A stretch of DNA of 64,000 bases from JACMQW01 sp964536965 (GTDB taxonomy: Bacteria; Bdellovibrionota; UBA1018): positions 6,076-70,075 of the forward strand of contig CAZIAL010000016.1 of the NCBI GenBank assembly GCA_964536965.1, in the 5' to 3' direction. The stretch's first letter is position 1. The number at the start of each line of letters is the position of its first letter. Made by a program: the position numbers and the translations under genes. Below are positions 59,281 to 64,000 of this stretch, piece after piece. The notes under the pieces are model-generated. The model made no database searches. It was not told where the DNA came from and saw only the letters and a program-made list of their open reading frames with translations.

Positions 59281-60229
59281 ACACTCGGCGGGCACGGAAC
59301 GGATTCAAGCGCTGGAACTGCTTTAAAATCCAGCTCGCCTCGTTCGGCGTCAAAAAACTGGCGTAGCTGATGATCATGAGGAATCCGAAAAAGGGGATAA
59401 AAACGGTCAGGGCGATGCCGAGATGGAGGGCAAGACCACCGAGGAGGACCCAGGGGCGGAGCTTCCTGATCCAGATGGCCATCGGGAAATAGATCTCCCA
59501 TAGCAAGGTCATATAGGTCGCCAAGGAGATCAGCAGCGGGAAGTTCGACATCCAGTCGAGGTGCCAGCGGGCGATCTGCGCGTTCGCGATCACGGTCCAA
59601 ATCGCCTCCCCTTTCCACCAGGCCATCCCCTTGAGCTTCTCCCAGCCGGAATAGGCATAGATCACGCAGATCTGGATTTGGATCAGTCGAAGCGAGAGCG
59701 AAGTGAGGATCGTCGACCAGCGATCGGTTTCCGCTCGCTCGGTTTCGAGCCTCTTACCCTCGGTCTTCGCGAAGATCAGATAAAAGAGGAAGAACGCGCT
59801 GATCATGTCCAGTCCGTAAACGACGCTCATGTTCCGATGCATGAACGAGACGTGCAACAGATAGACGACCGCCGCGGAAATGCGGGGAAAGAATCCGAGC
59901 GTCAGCGTGGCAAGACCGAGGAGGTGAATTCCGGTCGCGATCCAGAGCGCGGCGTTGCTGGGAAACGAGTAAAAGAGGCTCCAACGATATTTCATCGGGA
60001 AATGTTCGAGCATGCGCGCCAGATCCAGTACGCCGTCTGGCCCGTAGAAGAATTCGTGATCGATCGCGCGAATCGAATAAGCGAAAAGCAGAAGAAAACC
60101 GAGGGCGATACGAAATACGCGGAGAGGCGCGACCGCGTCTGCCTCGAAAAAAAACCGGCTCCACCCGCGAACCATCGCCTCGACCAGGTCGCGTCCCCGA
60201 CTCGGCAAAGTGACGGCCCAGCGACTCAT
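59279..60229 (-). CDS. HTTM-domain membrane protein (vitamin K carboxylase-like)
   Basis: 316 residues. Horizontally transferred transmembrane (HTTM) domain related to the membrane part of vitamin K-dependent gamma-carboxylase: AVAPLRVFRIALGFLLLF, FYGPDGVLDLARMLEH, SLFYSFPSNAALW, IYAYSGWEKLKGMAWWKGEAIW. About seven membrane helices. The biochemical role in bacteria is not settled; carboxylation of a protein or handling of a quinone is only suggested by homology. It overlaps the 60226-60753 gene by four bases, a common pairing for this family. Confidence 0.87.
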   Translation of the reverse strand: MSRWAVTLPSRGRDLVEAMVRGWSRFFFEADAVAPLRVFRIALGFLLLFAYSIRAIDHEFFYGPDGVLDLARMLEHFPMKYRWSLFYSFPSNAALWIATGIHLLGLATLTLGFFPRISAAVVYLLHVSFMHRNMSVVYGLDMISAFFLFYLIFAKTEGKRLETERAETDRWSTILTSLSLRLIQIQICVIYAYSGWEKLKGMAWWKGEAIWTVIANAQIARWHLDWMSNFPLLISLATYMTLLWEIYFPMAIWIRKLRPWVLLGGLALHLGIALTVFIPFFGFLMIISYASFLTPNEASWILKQFQRLNPFRARRV

Positions 60230-60753
60230 GGCGATCCCCGCATCTCTTTACAGAATACGTTGCCGACGGATTTGCGTTCGCCGAACTCGAGTTTAGAGAT
60301 GGATTCCACGCCTTCTCTCACTTTGAAAAGGTTCGGGATCGTTCCTTCCGCCTTCCAGAGCCGGACTCCTTCGGCGTCGGGATTCGAGCGACAAACCCAG
60401 CTGGACCAAACGTTCAGATGCCGCTCGTCTGAAAAATAAAAGAAACGCGCCAGTGCGACCCGGCGGGTCTGTCTCTCGTTGATGAAATAAGGATACCCGG
60501 ATTCAGGAAAGTAGCCGGTACGAACGACCGCACCGCGGACATCGAGAATTTCCCATTCCAGCCTCACCGGAGCGGGCCCGGGATCGGGAGCGAAGAAGCT
60601 CCAACTGGCGCCGAATTCCAGCCCATTCAGTGCCCATTCGATCGCCGGCAAAATCAGGAACCCGTGATAGGTACCCCGATTCGGCGCGACGAAAACAATG
60701 ACGAGCTGAAAGAGCAACGCGATGCTGAGGATCGCCCGACGTACGGACATCAC
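60226..60753 (-). CDS. Membrane-anchored partner of the HTTM protein
   Basis: 175 residues (GTG at 60753 or ATG at 60750). One N-terminal helix (about 6-25, RAILSIALLFQLVIVFVAP) and a soluble remainder on the outer side, with WSFFAPDPGPAPVRLEWEI (a sequence style typical of proteins encoded next to HTTM genes) and two Cys (VCRSN, FCKEM). No enzyme motif is seen. Four-base overlap with the HTTM gene and only seven bases after the Gly/Met-rich gene imply one transcript and probably one complex with the HTTM protein. Confidence 0.75.
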   Translation of the reverse strand: MMSVRRAILSIALLFQLVIVFVAPNRGTYHGFLILPAIEWALNGLEFGASWSFFAPDPGPAPVRLEWEILDVRGAVVRTGYFPESGYPYFINERQTRRVALARFFYFSDERHLNVWSSWVCRSNPDAEGVRLWKAEGTIPNLFKVREGVESISKLEFGERKSVGNVFCKEMRGSP

Positions 60754-60760
60754 CGCAGCG

Positions 60761-62686
60761 TTAGTACGGAAGGCCGGAATAGCTCGAGCCGTAACCGTAA
60801 CCGCCGAATCCGAACAGCTGGCCGATCGCCGAACCTACGGCCGTCGGAACCCCGACTCCACCGTATCCGCCATAACCCAGTCCGCCGCCATATCCGAATC
60901 CGCCGATTCCGCCGCCGTAACCATATCCGCCGATACTGAACGAGCCGGCCACTTGCTGGTAACGTTGTTGAGCTTCCATGATCTGCTGCTGGGAGATCAT
61001 GAGGTTCTGCTGCTGCATCTGGGCGCGTTGCTGCTGAAGCATGAAACTCGGATCCATGCCGAAGCCGCCTTGGAAGCCGCCCTGGAATCCACCCTGCATT
61101 CCACCCGCGAAACCGGCACCAAATGCGCCCGCGGAATAACCGGCGAAGCTTCCGCCGTATCCATATCCGCCGAACCCTGGCATTCCGAAGCCCGGCATTC
61201 CCATGCCAGGCGTCCCCATCCCGAAGGACATATTAAATCCTGCGGTTCCGATCGCGGATGGATAACCCATGCCCATGCCCATTCCATAGCTTGGCATTCC
61301 GAAACCCGGCTGACCAAAGGAAGCGACGTAACCCATACCTCCGCCACCCGGATAACCGAATGAGGCGCCGATCGCAGAACCGATCATGGCTCCCATTCCC
61401 ATACCCATGCCCGGGGCCATACCCATGCCGCCCGGAAAGCCCATACCCATGCCGACTCCCATACCCATGCCAGGAGCCATGCCCATTCCGATGCCCATCC
61501 CAATGCCGCCCGGATAGCCAATCCCCATCCCGAGGCCCATCCCGATTCCACCCATACCCGGGGCAGCGGCTATTCCACCCGCCCACATGCCGGACTGGCA
61601 GGGATTGGAAGGGATTCCGAGCGTCGTTCCCTGTGCATAATAGGCCTGGCAACCCGCAAGCGAGTTATCCAGATAGCCATTATAGGCCGTCAGCGACGTC
61701 TTCAGGTAACGATTGTACATCCCCGCGTTGATTCCGGTCATGACCATCGGAGAAATCGCATGCAAACCACCGACGATATAATCGCCGACGTTCGGGCGGT
61801 TTTCGCCCTCATCGAGAATCACCTTACATGAAGGACAATCGCGATCGATCGTACTACGACGAGCGATCAGTTTCTTTCGCTCCTTTTTCAGGCGCTCGAG
61901 CTCGGCGCGAAGATCCTTGATGTCCCCGGCGATTCGACCTTCTTTGATTTCCTTTTTTACCGGTCCACATTCACGAGCCGCGTCCCGGCAGGATTTCGGA
62001 ATATTGTACGATCCGGTGTCGCCATACGGATCCCATTTCGTTCCACCTGCGTCGAAAATTCTCTTACAGACGCGCGCATTGTTTTTAGGCGCGTAAATGA
62101 CCGAGGTACAACCCTTCTTGCCCGTCGGACCGCCGGTACCCGTGGCGACTCCGGTCGTCCCCTGCGGCCCATACCCCCACTCGCCGTCGTCGTCTTTTTC
62201 TTCGCCCGGCTTCGCCGATTGTTTCGCTTTCGGATCGACTTGGTCTTGGCGCCCTTTTCCGCCCTTCGCTTGATCGCAACCTTTCGGAAGATAGATGATC
62301 GCGACTTCGGTCGCGTCGATCACGTCGCCATCGACGAGTTTCTTCAGATCACAACCGGCCGAGCGACCGCAGTCGCAATTTTCAGGGCTATAGTCGTTCA
62401 CCAAGGGGTCGTCGTTTTCGACGAGTCGGTCCCACTTCGCGAAAGATTTCTTCAGCGATTCCATCTCGGAGATCTCAAGCTCAATGCGCTCGATCTCCGT
62501 TTCGGTCGCGTCGATGCTTTCACGCACCTCGCTCAACTCTTCCGCGTACGAAACATTTTTCTTTCGCGCCGTCCGTTCATCGGCTTCGGCGGTGCGAAAA
62601 CTGCCCGACAGGGTGACACTGAAAATCAGCGCGCTCACCAATGCACGGGAACTTAGAGTCGTAGGCTTCATCCATGAAAACGACAT
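60761..62686 (-). CDS. Secreted Cys-rich protein with long Gly/Met (GMGM) repeat region
   Basis: 641 residues, ATG at 62686 with GAGGAAG upstream. Signal peptide about 1-35. Helical coiled-coil segments at 45-85 and 245-280 flank a domain with twelve Cys in all (104, 106, 112, 137, 193, 207, 233, 240, 284, 287, 346, 363). From about 366 to the end the sequence is extremely Gly-rich: first GMG-type repeats with very high Met (about 375-460), then FGMPGFG and GGFQGG blocks, a Gln-rich helix (about 560-590), and GYGYGG repeats. Possible roles are a matrix or surface-fibre protein, metal binding through Met, or an oxidant sink. No family is recognised. First gene upstream of the HTTM pair. Confidence 0.85.
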   Translation of the reverse strand: MSFSWMKPTTLSSRALVSALIFSVTLSGSFRTAEADERTARKKNVSYAEELSEVRESIDATETEIERIELEISEMESLKKSFAKWDRLVENDDPLVNDYSPENCDCGRSAGCDLKKLVDGDVIDATEVAIIYLPKGCDQAKGGKGRQDQVDPKAKQSAKPGEEKDDDGEWGYGPQGTTGVATGTGGPTGKKGCTSVIYAPKNNARVCKRIFDAGGTKWDPYGDTGSYNIPKSCRDAARECGPVKKEIKEGRIAGDIKDLRAELERLKKERKKLIARRSTIDRDCPSCKVILDEGENRPNVGDYIVGGLHAISPMVMTGINAGMYNRYLKTSLTAYNGYLDNSLAGCQAYYAQGTTLGIPSNPCQSGMWAGGIAAAPGMGGIGMGLGMGIGYPGGIGMGIGMGMAPGMGMGVGMGMGFPGGMGMAPGMGMGMGAMIGSAIGASFGYPGGGGMGYVASFGQPGFGMPSYGMGMGMGYPSAIGTAGFNMSFGMGTPGMGMPGFGMPGFGGYGYGGSFAGYSAGAFGAGFAGGMQGGFQGGFQGGFGMDPSFMLQQQRAQMQQQNLMISQQQIMEAQQRYQQVAGSFSIGGYGYGGGIGGFGYGGGLGYGGYGGVGVPTAVGSAIGQLFGFGGYGYGSSYSGLPY

Positions 62687-62953
62687 ATCTTCCTCACGAG
62701 GTTTCGCCGAGCGGGGACACTCCGATCCCCGGACCCCGGCGGTGGATCCACTGACTATGATTCCAGATTCCGATTAAAAAAGAAAACCCTGGGACACACT
62801 TTCCGACGGAGGAGGGGGTTCGTCAGAATTTTGGCGAACCCTGGTTCGGCCCGAGTGCGATGGTTACGAAAGAAAAAGGCGCGCCCCTCACTCCCCGATG
62901 GCTCAATGAAAACGTCCCATATCAGACTATTTTAGTCAGGTACTGGGACAATA

Positions 62954-62981
62954 AAAATCAGGGTTTCAAAGCCCTGATTTT
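62954..62981 (-). terminator. Terminator of the 34-residue basic protein gene
   Basis: AAAATCAGGG (62954-62963) pairs perfectly with CCCTGATTTT (62972-62981), loop TTTCAAAG. The A and T arms let it work on either strand; on the minus strand it lies just after the stop at 62992. The rest of the 62687-62991 interval holds a weaker hairpin GGGTTCG/CGAACCC (62816-62841) and no gene. Confidence 0.85.
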
Positions 62982-62991
62982 ATGGAGGAAA

Positions 62992-63096
62992 TTAGGCTTT
63001 CTTGCCTTTTTTCGCTACTTTCAGCTTCGCCTTTTTCTTGGCTTGGCCTTTACGCTGTTTCATTTTCTTCGTCTTGCTCTTACGTCCGCGACCCAT
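62992..63096 (-). CDS. 34-residue extremely basic protein
   Basis: ATG at 63096, TAA at 62992-62994, AGGAGA seven bases before the start, own terminator just downstream. The peptide begins MGRGRKSKTKKMKQ and contains 15 Lys and 3 Arg in 34 residues, with no acidic residue. It must bind nucleic acid or another polyanion. In size and charge it resembles the small ribosomal protein Thx (bTHX) or Lys-rich nucleoid peptides, but its sequence is not the same. The good signals at both ends make it a real gene in my view; its function is inferred from charge only. It is too short for usual gene callers. Confidence 0.75.
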   Translation of the reverse strand: MGRGRKSKTKKMKQRKGQAKKKAKLKVAKKGKKA

Positions 63097-63172
63097 GCTA
63101 TTTCTCCTGAAAGATAAGGGATATGGGCCGAAGCTATCGCACTCCTTCGGGAAATTCCATTAGACTGGTTAT

Positions 63173-63691
63173 ATGAAATGCCCCCGCTGTTTTGCCCAGT
63201 TGGCCGGCCATCCCTATGAGGGTGTCCAAACAGATCATTGCGTAAGGTGCCGGGGAACTTGGCTCGACGCAAAGGAACTGTCCACGATCTTGGCGTTGGA
63301 AGAGATCGTCTTCTCTCCCGAGCTTGTTCGGGAAGTGCTTCAGGGAGCGCAAGCCTCAATTCCGCCAGGAGAGGTCGCAAGCAAGGAACTCTGCCCCCGC
63401 TGCCATGATCTCATGAATGCGCTCAACTACAGCTATAACTCCGGCGTCGTGATCGACGTTTGCCCGCGCGGCGACGGACTTTGGTTCGATCATCTCGAAC
63501 TTGAAAAAATCCAGGTCTTCCACGAACACTGGAACCAGAAGGTCGCCGAAGACATGGAAAAGATTCGCCACCAGCTGAGGGCGAACGAAAGTACCGCGAC
63601 TCGGTCCTCCGAGGCACGGATGAAAGATAGCCTCTCCCGATTCGGCATCATCACCCGCGCCGGGTTCTGGCTCACGAATAAATTAAGCTGA
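63173..63691 (+). CDS. Double zinc-ribbon (TFIIB-type) protein
   Basis: 172 residues. Two copies of the zf-TFIIB ribbon: CPRC (Cys3, Cys6) with HCVRCRGTWLDAKEL (about 22-36), and CPRCHDL (about 74-80) with VCPRGDGLWFDHLELEK (about 96-112). In the second copy the last pair has only one Cys (CPRGDG instead of CxxCxG), so its zinc site may be incomplete or use other ligands. A charged helix and a short hydrophobic end follow. Such ribbon proteins are widespread and uncharacterised, with nucleic-acid or protein binding suspected. Divergent from the 34-residue gene. Confidence 0.82.
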   Translation: MKCPRCFAQLAGHPYEGVQTDHCVRCRGTWLDAKELSTILALEEIVFSPELVREVLQGAQASIPPGEVASKELCPRCHDLMNALNYSYNSGVVIDVCPRGDGLWFDHLELEKIQVFHEHWNQKVAEDMEKIRHQLRANESTATRSSEARMKDSLSRFGIITRAGFWLTNKLS

Positions 63692-64000
63692 ATCAACGAG
63701 ACCCACCATTCGTGCGGAGATCCGGGATACGGCGGACATTCCCGCCACCGAAGACGATCTTGCGAAGAAGTTCAGCGTCCGCGGCGTGATTTTTCGGCTC
63801 GGATGTCTAGAGACTTCGAAAGTGAAAATAAAAAAGGCCCGAAGGATTGCTCCTTCGGACCTTTTGATTCGTATCAGCGCGATATTCTCGAGCGATGATA
63901 CTTCATAACTGCTATCCGGTTGGATAGTTCGCGCCTTTGGCGCGGTAAAAAAATGGGGGCATCGTGCTATGTTAACGCCGAGCTACCTCGGTACTATTGT
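63692..64000. other. Intergenic tail with three short hairpins
   Basis: No start-containing gene is seen. Besides the terminator at 63832-63865 there are a hairpin GGCGG/CCGCC (63731-63746) and, beyond the terminator, three perfect stem-loops in a row: CTATCC/GGATAG (63912-63927), CGCGCC/GGCGCG (63930-63944) and CCGAG/CTCGG (63978-63991). They may belong to the leader of a gene or RNA beyond the window. Confidence 0.4.
63832..63865 (+). terminator. Rho-independent terminator
   Basis: AAAAGG and CCGAAGGA pair with TCCTTCGG and CCTTTT around TTGC, with one C-A mismatch between the two blocks. It lies 140 bases after the zinc-ribbon stop and, with its A and T arms, could act on both strands. 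Confidence 0.85.

Noticed and set aside
61380..61560. Short tandem-like DNA repeats resembling a repeat array
   Set aside because: They are codon-level repeats of Gly-Met within a coding sequence, without fixed spacers, so not a CRISPR array or intergenic repeat.
62860..63117. An 85-codon plus-strand frame with a hydrophobic Phe/Leu-rich stretch
   Set aside because: The Phe/Leu stretch is the complement of the Lys codons of the 34-residue basic gene, and the frame has no ribosome binding site.
63686..63903. A coding-like plus-strand frame (about 70 codons, including AEIRDTADIPATEDD) after the zinc-ribbon gene
   Set aside because: It has no start codon before the middle and runs through a terminator hairpin. 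It might be a decayed gene end, but the evidence is too thin to annotate.
1..64000. tRNA, rRNA, insertion sequences, integrases and phage genes
   Set aside because: None was seen by eye on either strand; a tRNAscan and profile search would be needed to exclude a diverged tRNA or a small element.

Overview
The window is a 64-kb piece of a GC-rich Gram-negative chromosome with almost no non-coding space. Gene content points to a free-swimming or predatory member of the Bdellovibrionota / Oligoflexia type. It has a short flagellin with a sigma-28 promoter, a complete lipid A and outer-membrane assembly cluster, Mpl murein recycling, many lipoproteins and small outer-membrane barrels, and myxobacterial-style Ser/Thr kinase and HD-GYP signalling. 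The taxon is inferred from gene style only. No rRNA, tRNA, CRISPR array, insertion sequence or prophage gene was seen. A run of ten N at 37735-37744 shows that this is a scaffolded draft.

Left part (1-14.2 kb): a truncated membrane protein, a small anchored protein, a lipoprotein, flagellin, TrmB, a secreted glutathione peroxidase, heme A synthase (CtaA) with a 50-residue membrane peptide, and an LpoB/COG3014 lipoprotein pair. Then comes a plus-strand run coupled by overlapping stops and starts: two Get3/ArsA-like ATPases, a TPR protein and glutamate-cysteine ligase, followed closely by cystathionine beta-synthase and cystathionine gamma-lyase. The last three form a reverse-transsulfuration route from homocysteine to cysteine to gamma-glutamylcysteine.

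Middle (14.2-41.3 kb): surface and outer-membrane proteins; signalling genes (SpoIIE-type phosphatase, HD-GYP, OmpR-type regulator, Ser/Thr kinase with PEGA repeats); a minus-strand run with ssb, a dolichyl-phosphate-type glycosyltransferase, an L,D-transpeptidase lipoprotein, a DAO-type flavoenzyme, a class-C serine hydrolase and mpl, which looks like a murein remodelling/recycling module; an Rsm22-type ribosome-assembly protein; two Cys-rich secreted proteins; RsmB; SppA; two small barrels; ribosomal protein S1; and a secreted gluzincin protease.

Right part (41.3-64 kb): a minus-strand envelope supercluster of about 16 kb, trxB-lysS-lolC-lolD-bamA-skp-lpxD-fabZ-lpxA-lpxB-lpxK-acyltransferase-DUF3108-GT9-GT4, many members overlapping by one to four bases and closed by a strong terminator at 41236-41270. 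Upstream lie a rhomboid protease, methylmalonyl-CoA epimerase, a structured intergenic RNA element (59090-59280), an HTTM membrane protein with its partner, a 641-residue Cys-rich/Gly-Met-rich secreted protein, a 34-residue extremely basic protein and a double zinc-ribbon protein.

The most unusual items are the switch-like RNA element before the epimerase gene, the GMGM-repeat protein, the tiny basic protein, the asymmetric Get3-like ATPase pair, and a lipid A acyltransferase homologue lacking its catalytic histidine.
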